NCBI RefSeq assembly: GCF_003268675.1
Contig: NZ_CP029378.1
Span: 5,332,001 to 5,396,000, forward strand
Source: Streptomyces bacillaris
Lineage (GTDB): Bacteria > Actinomycetota > Actinomycetes > Streptomycetales > Streptomycetaceae
Direction: 5' to 3'
Length of the DNA stretch: 64,000 bases
A program made the position numbers and the translations under genes. Under the pieces are notes generated by a model that was not told the origin of the DNA, searched no databases, and worked only from the letters and a program-made list of their open reading frames with translations. Shown here piece after piece: positions 49,632-58,706 of this stretch. The number at the start of each line of letters is the position of its first letter. The stretch's first letter is position 1.

Positions 49632-50564
49632 TCAGACGGCCGTGCCGGGGCCGGGGGTTCCGCAGGAGCGGAGGAACGCGCGGGTGCGGCGTGCGATCGG
49701 GAGCGGCTTGTCCGGGTCGCACGGGTACATGTCCTGCTCCACGATCGCGAACAGGTCGACGTCCAGGGCGCGCGCCGCCGCCAGGACCGGCTCCAGAGCG
49801 GGCACGCCACCGGGCGGTTCGCACATCACGCCCCGCGCCACGGCCGGGCCGAACGGGACCTCGTCCGCCACCACCGCCGCCAGGATCTCGGGGTCGACCT
49901 GCTTGAGGTGGAGGTAGCCGAGGCGCTCCCCGTACGTCTCGATGAGCTTGACGCTGTCGCCGCCGCAGTAGGCGTAGTGCCCGGTGTCCAGGCAGAGCGA
50001 GACGAGGGAGGGATCGGTGGCGTCGAGGAAGCGGGTCACGTTCTCCTCGCTGTCGATGTGGGTGTCCGCGTGCGGGTGGACGACGATGCGGAGCCCGTAG
50101 CGCTCCCTGACCTCCCGGCCGAGCCGCTCCGTCTGGACCGTCAGATCCCGCCACTGCGCGGGGGTGAGCGTGCGGTCCTCCAGGACCTCGCCCGTCTTGT
50201 CGTCGCGCCAGAAGGAGGGGATGACGACGAGGTGTTCGGCGCCCATGGCCCGGGTCAGTTCGGCGATGTCCGCGACATGCGCCCAGGTCCGGTCCCAGAC
50301 GTCGGGCCCGTGGTGCAATCCGGTGAAGACGGTCCCTGCGGAGACGGTCAGCCCGCGGCTGCGGGTCTCGTCCGCCAGCCGGGCCGGGTCGGTGGGCAGA
50401 TAGCCGTACGGCCCCAGCTCGATCCACTCGTACCCGGCCTCCGCCACCTCGTCGAGGAAGCGCTGCCAGGGCACCTGCCGCGGGTCGTCGGGAAACCACA
50501 CACCCCACGAGTCGGGTGCCGAGCCGATACGGATGCGGGCCGAAGAGGGTGCGGAGGGGGTCAT
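49632..50564 (-). CDS. IolE/IolI-like TIM-barrel isomerase or dehydratase of the inositol cluster
   Basis: A 310-residue xylose-isomerase-like TIM barrel. Metal-site elements are WIELGPYGYLPTD, LRIVVHPHADTHID, VSLCLDTGHYAYCGGD and DLFAIVEQDMYP. It is divergent from iolC across 166 bases, strongly suggesting a role in inositol catabolism, such as inosose dehydratase or inosose isomerase. Which of these cannot be decided from sequence alone. Confidence 0.82.
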   Translation of the reverse strand: MTPSAPSSARIRIGSAPDSWGVWFPDDPRQVPWQRFLDEVAEAGYEWIELGPYGYLPTDPARLADETRSRGLTVSAGTVFTGLHHGPDVWDRTWAHVADIAELTRAMGAEHLVVIPSFWRDDKTGEVLEDRTLTPAQWRDLTVQTERLGREVRERYGLRIVVHPHADTHIDSEENVTRFLDATDPSLVSLCLDTGHYAYCGGDSVKLIETYGERLGYLHLKQVDPEILAAVVADEVPFGPAVARGVMCEPPGGVPALEPVLAAARALDVDLFAIVEQDMYPCDPDKPLPIARRTRAFLRSCGTPGPGTAV

Positions 50565-50614
50565 ATCGGCCAGCGTCGCGGGCCGTACGGATGAGTGTCA
50601 AGAGTTCGTCCGAA

Positions 50615-50659
50615 TGTCCGGACAAAATGTTGACAGGGTTCCCGGGCGGGGACTAGACC
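50615..50659 (+). promoter_or_regulatory. Putative divergent promoter/operator of the inositol cluster
   Basis: A perfect palindrome TGTCCGGACA (50615-50624) is followed at 50630-50635 by TTGACA and, 18 bases later, TAGACC (50654-50659), a plausible sigma-HrdB-type promoter for iolC. The palindrome just upstream could bind a repressor or activator; no iol regulator gene is in the window. Confidence 0.5.
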
Positions 50660-50730
50660 TGGGACCAGCCGGCCGGCGGGGGCGCACGGAGGCGGACCGA
50701 GGGGCGGAACGGAGGCCGAAGGGATGCACG

Positions 50731-51888
50731 ATGCCTGAGCCGTACGACGTGGTCACCATGGGGCGGATCGGGGTCGACCTCTACCCCCTGGACATCGGGG
50801 TGCCGCTCGCCCGGGTCGAGACGTTCGGCAAGTTCCTCGGCGGCTCCCCGACGAACGTCGCGGTGGCGGCGGCCCGGCTGGGGCGGCGGACGGCGGTGAT
50901 CACCCGGACGGGCCGGGACGCCTTCGGGGACTACCTCCACCAGGAGCTGCGGGGCTTCGGGGTGGACGACCGGTGGGTGACGCCGGTCGAGGAGTACCCG
51001 ACGCCGGTCACCTTCTGCGAGGTCTTCCCGCCGGACGACTTCCCCCTCTACTTCTACCGGCAGCCCAAGGCGCCCGACCTGGAGATCCACCCGTCGGAAC
51101 TCGACCTGGACGCGGTGCGCGCGGCCCGGATCTTCTGGATGACCGGTACGGGACTGAGCGCCGAGCCCAGCAGGGCCGCGACGCTGGCAGCGCTCCGGGC
51201 CCGCAGCGAGGACCGGGCCGGGGAGCCCCGTACGGACACGGTCGCTGACACCAGCGTCTCCGCCACCGTGTTCGACCTGGACTGGCGGCCCATGTTCTGG
51301 GACGGCGGGGACCACGGCTCGGTGGCGCGCGCCCGCTACCGGGAAGCCATCGCCCACGCCACCGTCGCCGTCGGCAACATCGACGAGTGCGAGATCGCGA
51401 CCGGCGAGCGCGAACCGCACGCCGCCGCACGCGCCCTGCTCGCGGCCGGGGTGGAGCTGGCCGTCGTCAAGCAGGGGCCGAAGGGCGTCCTCGCCGCCCA
51501 CCGCGACGGCTCCACCGCCGAGGTCCCGCCGCTGCCGGTGGAGGTCGTCAACGGGCTCGGCGCCGGGGACGCGTTCGGCGGCGCGCTCTGCCACGGGCTG
51601 CTGGCCGGGTGGGACCTCGACCGGATCATGCGGTACGCCAACGCCGCCGGGGCCATCGTCGCCTCCCGCCTCGCCTGCTCCTCCGCGATGCCCTTCCCGG
51701 ACGAGGTGGAACGGGCGCTCGAGGAGGGGGCCGTACCGGCGGACCGCCCGGCCGGGTCGTCCGCGACAGGGCCATCCGCGATTGGGCCGTCCACGACCGG
51801 GTCCTCCGAGACCGGGTCCTCCGAGACTGGGCCCTTCGGGGCGGGCGCGGACGGCTCGGTCTCCAGGCCCTCCGGGGCGGCCTCATGA
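50731..51888 (+). CDS. iolC: 5-dehydro-2-deoxygluconokinase
   Basis: A 385-residue PfkB-family kinase phosphorylating 5-dehydro-2-deoxy-gluconate in myo-inositol breakdown. Signatures are GKFLGGSPTNVAVAAARLG near the N-terminus and NGLGAGDAFGGALCHGLLAG with the catalytic Asp. The ATG at 50731 has AAGGGA upstream. The last ~45 residues are a Gly/Ser/Thr repeat tail from a 15-bp DNA microrepeat (GGGTCCTCCGAGAC-like), absent from the normal kinase fold. Its stop overlaps the next ATG. Confidence 0.93.
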   Translation: MPEPYDVVTMGRIGVDLYPLDIGVPLARVETFGKFLGGSPTNVAVAAARLGRRTAVITRTGRDAFGDYLHQELRGFGVDDRWVTPVEEYPTPVTFCEVFPPDDFPLYFYRQPKAPDLEIHPSELDLDAVRAARIFWMTGTGLSAEPSRAATLAALRARSEDRAGEPRTDTVADTSVSATVFDLDWRPMFWDGGDHGSVARARYREAIAHATVAVGNIDECEIATGEREPHAAARALLAAGVELAVVKQGPKGVLAAHRDGSTAEVPPLPVEVVNGLGAGDAFGGALCHGLLAGWDLDRIMRYANAAGAIVASRLACSSAMPFPDEVERALEEGAVPADRPAGSSATGPSAIGPSTTGSSETGSSETGPFGAGADGSVSRPSGAAS

Positions 51889-52892
51889 GCCCCGCCACGC
51901 CCGTCGTGCCCTCCGTCCACGATCTCGTCCGGCTCCGCGCCGAGCACCCCGAGGCGGTGGCCGAAGCCGCCGCGCGACGGAAGCGGCGATCTCTGCTCCG
52001 TACGGCCGACGCCTCTGCCCCCGACCACAACACCGGCACCGGCACCGGCAGCGGGACCGCTCCCGGCCGCAGAACCACCGGCAGCGCAACCGACCACCCC
52101 GGCCGGCTGATGATCATCGCTGCCGACCACCCCGCGCGCGGCGCCCTCGCCGTCGGGGACCGGGCGCTCGCCATGGCCAACCGGTTCGAGCTGCTCCAGC
52201 GGCTCTGCCTCGCCCTCTCCCGCCCCGGGGTCGACGGGGTCCTCGCCTCCGCCGACGTCCTGGAGGACCTGCTCCTCCTCGGCGCGCTGGAGGACAAGGT
52301 CGTCATGGGCTCCATGAACCGGGGCGGGCTCGCGGGCGCAGCCTTCGAGCTGGACGACCGGTTCACCGGGCACCGCCCCGAGGACCTGGTCCGCCACGGG
52401 TTCGACGCGGGGAAGCTGCTGCTCCGGATCGACCACGAGGACCCCGGCTCGCTCGACACCCTGCACGCCGCCGCCCGCACCATCGACGCGATGGCCGCGC
52501 TGCGGCTGCCCGTCTTCGTCGAGCCGTTCCTCTGCCGACGCGTCGACGGCCGCCTCCGCAACGAGCTGGACGCCGCCGCCGTCGCCACCTCCATCGCCAT
52601 CGCGTCGGGCCTGGGCGGAACCTCCGCGTACACCTGGCTCAAGGTCCCTGTCACGGAGGAACCGGACGACATGGCCCGGGTCATGGAGACCTCCACGCTC
52701 CCCGCCGTGCTGCTCGGCGGTGAGGTGGGCGACGACCTGGACGGGGCGTACAAGAAGTGGCGCGAGGCGCTGAGGCTGCCGACCGTGCGGGGGCTGGTCG
52801 TGGGGCGCTCGCTGCTCTACCCGGTCGACGGGGACGTGGCCGGGGCCGTCGACACCGCCGTGTCGCTGCTGCAGCCGGGCCGGGACGGGTAG
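51885..52892 (+). CDS. Cgl0159-family (beta/alpha)8 aldolase-like protein
   Basis: A 335-residue TIM-barrel protein of the Cgl0159 type found in actinobacterial inositol clusters, taking the place of the IolJ aldolase. Visible elements are RLMIIAADHPARGALAV, DHEDPGSLDTLHAAART and TSAYTWLKVPVTEEPDD (candidate Schiff-base Lys). A Thr/Gly-rich insert of about 20 residues (GTGTGSGTAPGRR) sits between the N-terminal helix and the first beta strand. Its ATG overlaps the iolC stop (ATGA). Confidence 0.85.
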   Translation: MSPATPVVPSVHDLVRLRAEHPEAVAEAAARRKRRSLLRTADASAPDHNTGTGTGSGTAPGRRTTGSATDHPGRLMIIAADHPARGALAVGDRALAMANRFELLQRLCLALSRPGVDGVLASADVLEDLLLLGALEDKVVMGSMNRGGLAGAAFELDDRFTGHRPEDLVRHGFDAGKLLLRIDHEDPGSLDTLHAAARTIDAMAALRLPVFVEPFLCRRVDGRLRNELDAAAVATSIAIASGLGGTSAYTWLKVPVTEEPDDMARVMETSTLPAVLLGGEVGDDLDGAYKKWREALRLPTVRGLVVGRSLLYPVDGDVAGAVDTAVSLLQPGRDG

Positions 52893-52901
52893 GGAGTGGG
52901 C

Positions 52902-53939
52902 ATGGGCACGCATCACCACGAGGACCACCAGCACCAGGACCAGCACGAGCAGCAGGAACAACACGAGCACCAGGACCAGCAGGAGCACGAGAACCACGAC
53001 CAGGACCCGTACCCGGAGCGCCGTGCCGGGCGGCATCATCTGCCCTCCGGCAGTGCCGCGCGCGGGCCCTATGTCCTGGACATCGACCCGAAAATGGCCG
53101 GATGGGATCGGTCCAGTCTCCGCATTCTGGAGCTTGAGCCGGGCGGAGTTCATACGCTCGTCACCGGGGATTGCGAGTGGATCGTCCTGCCGTTGACCGG
53201 TGGCTGTACGGTGCATACGGCAGGTGGCACCTTTGAACTGCTGGGCCGGGAAAGCGTGTTCAGCGGGGTGAGTGATTTCGCCTACGTGCCGCGCGACGAC
53301 CGAGCGCAGATCTCCTCCGGCGCAGGAGGCCGCTTCGCCCTGGCAGGAGCGAAGTGCGAGCGACGACTCCCCGCTCGCTACGGCCCCGCGCCGGAGGTAC
53401 CCGTCGAACTGCGCGGCAGCGGCACCTGCTCGCGCCAGGTCAACAACTTCGCGGCCGCCGACACCTTCGTGTGCGACCGCCTGATCGCCGTGGAAGTCCT
53501 CACGCCCGGCGGCAACTGGTCCTCCTACCCGCCCCACAAGCACGACGAGCACGTCCCGGGCGAGGAGTGCGAGCTGGAGGAGATCTACTACTTCGAGGTG
53601 GAGGGCGGCGGCCTCGGCTACCACCGGGTCTCCCCGTCGCACGAGGGCGGTACGGATGTCCTCGCCGAGGTGGCCGACGGCGACGCGGTCCTCATCCCCG
53701 ACGGCTGGCACGGCCCGTCCATCGCCCCGCCCGGCCGCACGCTGTACTACCTGAACGTCATGGCGGGGCCGGGGGAGGAGCGGGCCTGGCTGATCCGCGA
53801 CCATCCGGACCACGGATGGATCCGCGACACCTGGCGACACGAACCGGTCGACGCCAGACTGCCGCTGTACACGGCGCATCCGCAGACGGCCCGCCCGGAC
53901 ACGGCGCATCCGTCGCCCGGCCCGGAGGTAACAGGTTGA
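52902..53939 (+). CDS. iolB: 5-deoxy-glucuronate isomerase
   Basis: A 345-residue bicupin isomerase of inositol catabolism, with metal-binding PPHKHDEHVPGEECELEEIY and DGWHGPSIAPPGRTLYYLNV. The N-terminal ~40 residues are an extraordinary His/Gln/Glu/Asp repeat (THHHEDHQHQDQHEQQEQHE and onward) made of CAC/CAG/GAC/GAG codons, ahead of the usual start region GRHHLPSGSAA. The ATG at 52902 has GGGAG upstream. The extension might bind metal or be neutral slippage. Its stop overlaps the iolD TTG. Confidence 0.92.
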   Translation: MGTHHHEDHQHQDQHEQQEQHEHQDQQEHENHDQDPYPERRAGRHHLPSGSAARGPYVLDIDPKMAGWDRSSLRILELEPGGVHTLVTGDCEWIVLPLTGGCTVHTAGGTFELLGRESVFSGVSDFAYVPRDDRAQISSGAGGRFALAGAKCERRLPARYGPAPEVPVELRGSGTCSRQVNNFAAADTFVCDRLIAVEVLTPGGNWSSYPPHKHDEHVPGEECELEEIYYFEVEGGGLGYHRVSPSHEGGTDVLAEVADGDAVLIPDGWHGPSIAPPGRTLYYLNVMAGPGEERAWLIRDHPDHGWIRDTWRHEPVDARLPLYTAHPQTARPDTAHPSPGPEVTG

Positions 53940-56038
53940 CCCCGACAAGCCCCGAGACCCCGACGAGTGCCGAGACCCCGACGAGTCCCGCGAGCACCAC
54001 GCGCACGCGCTCCACCCGCCGCCTGACCACCGCTCAGGCCCTGGTCGCCTTCCTCGCCCGGCAGTACACCGAGCGTGACGGCCGCCGCCACCGCCTGATC
54101 AGCGCCACGTGGGGCATCTTCGGCCACGGCAACGTCGGGGGCATCGGCCAGGCGCTCGTGGAGGCGGGCAACGGCCACGGCAACGGGGACGCCAACGCCT
54201 ACGGCAACACCAACGCCCACAGCGACGGGAACGCCCACAGCCACAGCGACTGGAACGCCAACGGCAACAGCGACGGGAACAGGAACGGCACCGGCGGCCG
54301 GACCGCGCCCCGGATGCCGTACCTCCAGGGCCGTAACGAACAGGCCATGGTGCACGCGGCCGTGGGTTACGCCCGGCAGTCCGGCCGGCTCTCCGCCCAC
54401 GCGGTGACCACCTCCATCGGCCCGGGCGCCACCAACCTCGTCACCGGCGCCGCCCTCGCCACGATCAACCACCTCCCCGTCCTGCTCCTCCCCGGCGACA
54501 CCTTCGCGACCCGGCCCGCCGACCCCGTACTGCAACAGCTCGAAGTGCCGTACGCGGGTGATGTGTCGGTCAACGACTGCCTGCGCCCCGTCTCGCGCTA
54601 CTTCGACCGGGTCACCCGCCCGGAGGCGCTGATTCCGGCGGCCCTCCAGGCGATGCGGGTCCTGGCCGACCCCGCCGAGACCGGCGCGGTGACGCTGGCG
54701 CTGCCGCAGGACGTGCAGGCGGAGGCGTACGACTGGCCGGAGGAGTTCTTCGCGGAGCGGGTCTGGCCGGTCCGCAGGCCGGCGCCCGACGCGACCGAAC
54801 TGGAAGCGGCGGTACGGGCGGTGCGCTCCGCCCGCCGCCCCCTGATCGTCGCGGGCGGCGGGGTCCGCCACAGCGGGGCCGAGGAGACCCTCGCCGCGTT
54901 CACCGCCGCCACCCGCATCCCGGTCGCCTCCACCCAGGCGGGCAAGGGGTCCCTGCGCCACGACCACCCGGCGGACGTCGGCGGCATCGGCCACACCGGC
55001 ACCGCCACCGCCGGTGAACTGGCCCGGACCGCCGACCTGGTGATCGGCGTCGGCACCCGCTACACGGACTTCACCACCGCCTCCGGCACCCTCTTCGAGA
55101 ACCCGGCCGTCCGCTTCCTCAACCTCAACATCACCGGCTTCGACGCCCACAAGCTCGCCGCCCTCCCCCTCGTCGCCGACGCCCGCACCGGCCTGGAGGC
55201 GCTCACCAGCGCACTCGCCGGACGGGGTTACCGGGTCGACCCGGCGTACGAGACGGAGTACACCGGCGCGAAGGAGGCGTGGGAGGAGCGGGTCGAGGCG
55301 TCCTTCGCCACCCCCGACCCCACCGCGCGCCCCACCCAGACCCAGGTCCTCGGCCTGCTCGACACCCTGGTCACCGAGGAGGACATCCTCATCAACGCCG
55401 CGGGCTCGCTCCCCGGCGACCTCCACAAGCTCTGGCGCGCCCGCTCCCGCGACCAGTACCACGTGGAGTACGGCTACTCCTGCATGGGCTACGAGATCCC
55501 GGCCGCGATCGGCGTCCTGCTCGCCACGGAAGCCCGTACGCGGCCCCGCCCCGTCTGGGCGCTCGTCGGTGACGGCACGTACCTGATGAACCCCACCGAG
55601 ATCGTCACCGCCGTCCAGGAGAACCTGCCGCTGAAACTGGTGATCCTCCAGAACCACGGCTACGCCTCCATCGGCGGACTCTCCGAGGCGGTCGGCGGCG
55701 AGCGCTTCGGCACGGCCTACCGCCACCGCGCCCCCGACGGCGGCTTCACCGGCCCGCCGCTCCCCGTCGACCTGGCCGCCAACGCGGCCTCCCTCGGCCT
55801 GCACGTGCTGCGCGCCACCACCGTCGACGACCTGCGCAAAGCCCTCGCGGAGGCGCGCGACGCCGAGGGCCCCACTTGTGTCTACGTCGAGACCGAAACG
55901 CCCGACACTGTGTCGGGCCCCCCTCCGGCACAGGCGTGGTGGGATGTTCCGGTGGCCGAGACCGCGAGCCGACCGGCGGCGGTGAAGGCCCGGGAGGAGT
56001 ACGACCGGCAGGTCGCCGCCCGACGCCGCCACCTGTGA
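53936..56038 (+). CDS. iolD: 3D-(3,5/4)-trihydroxycyclohexane-1,2-dione acylhydrolase (ThDP enzyme)
   Basis: A 700-residue thiamine-diphosphate enzyme opening the ring in inositol catabolism. It has the N-terminal GIFGHGNVGGIGQALVEA, LQGRNEQAMVHAAVGYA with the catalytic Glu, and the ThDP motif ALVGDGTYLMNPTEIVTAVQ. The start is a TTG overlapping the iolB stop, supported by GGAGGT 6 bases upstream. Residues ~76-118 are an Asn/Gly/His/Ser repeat (NGHGNGDANAYGNTNAHSDG and onward) inserted between two conserved blocks, explaining the length excess over the usual ~640. Another Thr/Pro repeat lies at the N-terminus. Confidence 0.93.
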   Translation: MTPTSPETPTSAETPTSPASTTRTRSTRRLTTAQALVAFLARQYTERDGRRHRLISATWGIFGHGNVGGIGQALVEAGNGHGNGDANAYGNTNAHSDGNAHSHSDWNANGNSDGNRNGTGGRTAPRMPYLQGRNEQAMVHAAVGYARQSGRLSAHAVTTSIGPGATNLVTGAALATINHLPVLLLPGDTFATRPADPVLQQLEVPYAGDVSVNDCLRPVSRYFDRVTRPEALIPAALQAMRVLADPAETGAVTLALPQDVQAEAYDWPEEFFAERVWPVRRPAPDATELEAAVRAVRSARRPLIVAGGGVRHSGAEETLAAFTAATRIPVASTQAGKGSLRHDHPADVGGIGHTGTATAGELARTADLVIGVGTRYTDFTTASGTLFENPAVRFLNLNITGFDAHKLAALPLVADARTGLEALTSALAGRGYRVDPAYETEYTGAKEAWEERVEASFATPDPTARPTQTQVLGLLDTLVTEEDILINAAGSLPGDLHKLWRARSRDQYHVEYGYSCMGYEIPAAIGVLLATEARTRPRPVWALVGDGTYLMNPTEIVTAVQENLPLKLVILQNHGYASIGGLSEAVGGERFGTAYRHRAPDGGFTGPPLPVDLAANAASLGLHVLRATTVDDLRKALAEARDAEGPTCVYVETETPDTVSGPPPAQAWWDVPVAETASRPAAVKAREEYDRQVAARRRHL

Positions 56039-56111
56039 AACCAGCCCCGCGCCCGCATCGAGCGCTGAGGCCCGAAGCCCGGCCGAAGCCTGAAGTCCGA
56101 AGGAGTACGTC

Positions 56112-57614
56112 ATGACGAAGACCGTCAACCACTGGATCGGCGGCAAGACAGTGGAGGGCACGTCGGGCGCGTACGGTCCGGTCACCGACCCGGCCACCGG
56201 CGAGGTCACCACGCAGGTGGCGCTGGCCTCGGTCGAGGAGGCCGACGCGGCCGTGGCGGCGGCGAAGGCCGCGTACGCCACCTGGGGCACCTCCTCGCTC
56301 GCCCAGCGCACCGCCGTCCTCTTCCGCTACCGCGCGCTCCTGGACGCCCGCCGCGACGACATCGCCGCGCTGATCACCGCCGAGCACGGCAAGGTGCACT
56401 CGGACGCGCTGGGCGAGGTCGCCCGGGGGCTGGAGATCGTCGAGCTGGCGTGCGGGATCACCACGCAGCTCAAGGGCGAGCTGTCCACGCAGGTCTCCAA
56501 CCGGGTCGACGTCTCCTCGATCCGCCAGTCGCTGGGCGTGGTCGCGGGCATCACCCCGTTCAACTTCCCGGCCATGGTGCCGATGTGGATGTTCCCGCTG
56601 GCGATCGCGTGCGGCAACACGTTCGTGCTGAAGCCGAGCGAGAAGGACCCGTCGGCCGCCAACCTGCTGGCCGAGCTGGCGGCGGAGGCGGGGCTTCCGG
56701 ACGGTGTGCTCAACGTCGTCCACGGGGACAAGGTCGCGGTGGACGCGCTCCTGAACCACCCCGACGTGGCCGCCGTCTCCTTCGTCGGCTCCACCCCCAT
56801 CGCCCGCTACATCCACGCCACCGCCTCCGCCAACGGCAAGCGCGTCCAGGCCCTCGGCGGCGCCAAGAACCACATGCTGGTCCTCCCGGACGCCGACCTG
56901 GACGCGGCGGCGGACGCGGCGGTCTCGGCGGCGTACGGCTCCGCCGGTGAGCGCTGCATGGCGATCTCGGCGGTCGTGGCGGTCGGCGCGATCGGGGACG
57001 AACTGGTCGCCAAGATCCGCGAGCGGGCCGAGAAGATCAAGATCGGCCCCGGCAACGACCCCACCTCCGAGATGGGCCCCCTGATCACCGCCGCCCACCG
57101 CGACAAGGTCGCCTCGTACGTCACGGGCGCCGCCGCCCAGGGCGCGGAGGTCGTCCTCGACGGCACGGGCCACACGGTGGAGGGCTTCGAGAACGGCCAC
57201 TGGATCGGCCTCTCCCTCCTGGACAAGGTCTCCACCGACTCCGACGCGTACAAGGACGAGATCTTCGGCCCGGTCCTGTGCGTGCTCCGCGTGGACACGT
57301 ACGAGGAGGGCGTCGCCCTCATGAACGCCTCGCCGTTCGGCAACGGCACCGCGATCTTCACCCGCGACGGCGGAGCGGCCCGCCGCTTCCAGCTGGAGAT
57401 CCAGGCGGGCATGGTCGGCGTCAACGTGCCGATCCCGGTCCCGGTGGGCTACCACTCCTTCGGCGGCTGGAAGGACTCGCTCTTCGGCGACCACCACATC
57501 TACGGCAACGACGGCGTGCACTTCTACACCCGCGGCAAGGTCACCACCACCCGCTGGCCCGACCCGGCGGACGCCCCGGCCGGCGTCGACCTGGGCTTCC
57601 CGCGCAACCACTGA
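56112..57614 (+). CDS. mmsA: CoA-acylating methylmalonate-semialdehyde dehydrogenase
   Basis: A 500-residue aldehyde dehydrogenase making acetyl- or propionyl-CoA from malonic or methylmalonic semialdehyde. The last step of the iol pathway (IolA) and valine catabolism both use it. Signatures are ITPFNFPAMVPMWMFPLAIA, SFVGSTPIARYIH and GSAGERCMAISAVVAVG with the catalytic Cys. The ATG at 56112 has AGGAG upstream. It follows iolD after 73 bases. No low-complexity insert is present, unlike its neighbours. Confidence 0.96.
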   Translation: MTKTVNHWIGGKTVEGTSGAYGPVTDPATGEVTTQVALASVEEADAAVAAAKAAYATWGTSSLAQRTAVLFRYRALLDARRDDIAALITAEHGKVHSDALGEVARGLEIVELACGITTQLKGELSTQVSNRVDVSSIRQSLGVVAGITPFNFPAMVPMWMFPLAIACGNTFVLKPSEKDPSAANLLAELAAEAGLPDGVLNVVHGDKVAVDALLNHPDVAAVSFVGSTPIARYIHATASANGKRVQALGGAKNHMLVLPDADLDAAADAAVSAAYGSAGERCMAISAVVAVGAIGDELVAKIRERAEKIKIGPGNDPTSEMGPLITAAHRDKVASYVTGAAAQGAEVVLDGTGHTVEGFENGHWIGLSLLDKVSTDSDAYKDEIFGPVLCVLRVDTYEEGVALMNASPFGNGTAIFTRDGGAARRFQLEIQAGMVGVNVPIPVPVGYHSFGGWKDSLFGDHHIYGNDGVHFYTRGKVTTTRWPDPADAPAGVDLGFPRNH

Positions 57615-57669
57615 CGGTGCCTCCCGCCCGCTCCCGCACCACCGGGGGCGGGCGGAAGCGCGTCCGCCG

Positions 57670-57903
57670 CTACCCGGCCCGGTGGCCCGGCGCCGCCCGA
57701 CGCAGGACCTCCGCCGGAAGGGCGGCACGGGCGCCGACGGCCTCGATGCCGAGCAGCCGCCCCGCCGCGTCGAAGTCGAGGTTCAACTCGGCGTTCCCGC
57801 CGGGGGTCTCGACGATGATCTGCCGTACGGAGGCGCCGTCGGCGATGTGCGCGACGAGGGAGACGTACGCGACGTCGTTCTCGTGGTCGTACTCGACATG
57901 CAT
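57670..57903 (-). CDS. DUF2283 domain protein
   Basis: A 77-residue protein beginning MHVEYDHENDVAYVSLV and continuing with IIVETPGGNAELNLDFDAAG, typical of DUF2283. It is convergent with mmsA and lies 55 bases from its stop. Many such proteins are uncharacterised; some resemble antitoxins. No toxin-like partner is adjacent. Confidence 0.85.
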   Translation of the reverse strand: MHVEYDHENDVAYVSLVAHIADGASVRQIIVETPGGNAELNLDFDAAGRLLGIEAVGARAALPAEVLRRAAPGHRAG

Positions 57904-58002
57904 GGTGGTGACGTGCTCCTCGGTGTTCGCCGGGCCGAACGGCCGACGGACACCTCACCGCCGCCACCCCGCCCCGGCCGATCATGCCGCACAGGGCTGG
58001 AG

Positions 58003-58040
58003 AAGAGCCGGGAATTGAACAAGGCCGGGAATGAACAAGG
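58003..58040. repeat. Short imperfect tandem repeat
   Basis: GCCGGGAATTGAACAAG is followed at once by GCCGGGAATGAACAAGG, an imperfect 16-17-bp duplication in the gap between DUF2283 and DUF4291. The role is unknown; it might hold a regulator site. Confidence 0.6.
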
Positions 58041-58088
58041 TGAGTAAACGAGGTGCGCCCCCGCACCCCCGTCCCGCACCCTGGCCCC

Positions 58089-58706
58089 ATGAACACCCCG
58101 CCCGACCCGCCCCGCCACGAGATCCGCGCCCACCAGACCGCCACCACGGTCACCGTCTACCAGGCGTACCGCCCCGCCATCGGCCTCCCCGCCGCACGCG
58201 ACGGACGGTTCCCCGCCGCATGGAAGCGGGACCGGATGACGTGGATCAAGCCCAGCTTTCTCTGGATGATGTACCGCTGCGGCTGGGGCACCAAGGAGGG
58301 CCAGGAGACCGTCCTCGCCGTCGAGATCGACCGGAGCGGCCTGGAATGGGCCCTCGCCAACGCCGAACTCTCCCACTACGTACGCGGCGTGCACCCCGAC
58401 CAGGCCACCTGGAAGCGCAGCCTCCGCACCACCCCCGCCCGGGTCCAGTGGGACCCCGAACGCGACCTGGACCTGAACCCCCTCCCGTACCGCTCCCTGC
58501 AACTCGGCCTGAGCGGTGAGGCGTCCCGCCGGTACGCGGACGAGTGGACCCTCTCCATCCGCGACGTCACCCCGCTCGCCCGTGAGGTCCACGCGGCGGT
58601 CCGCGCGGGCGACCGCGAGCGCGCGGCCGGTCTCCTGCCGGTGGAGACCCCGCTCGACCTGCCCGCACCGCGCCCGGTCCTCCCCGCCGAAGCCCCCGTG
58701 GCCTGA
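58089..58706 (+). CDS. DUF4291 domain protein
   Basis: A 205-residue protein with the DUF4291 blocks ATTVTVYQAYRPAIGLPAAR, MTWIKPSFLWMMYRCGWGTK and VQWDPERDLDLNPLPYRSLQ. It is a stand-alone member of a widely distributed family of unknown function with a conserved Trp/Lys/Pro-rich core. The ATG at 58089 has no clear ribosome site. No operon partner. Confidence 0.88.
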   Translation: MNTPPDPPRHEIRAHQTATTVTVYQAYRPAIGLPAARDGRFPAAWKRDRMTWIKPSFLWMMYRCGWGTKEGQETVLAVEIDRSGLEWALANAELSHYVRGVHPDQATWKRSLRTTPARVQWDPERDLDLNPLPYRSLQLGLSGEASRRYADEWTLSIRDVTPLAREVHAAVRAGDRERAAGLLPVETPLDLPAPRPVLPAEAPVA

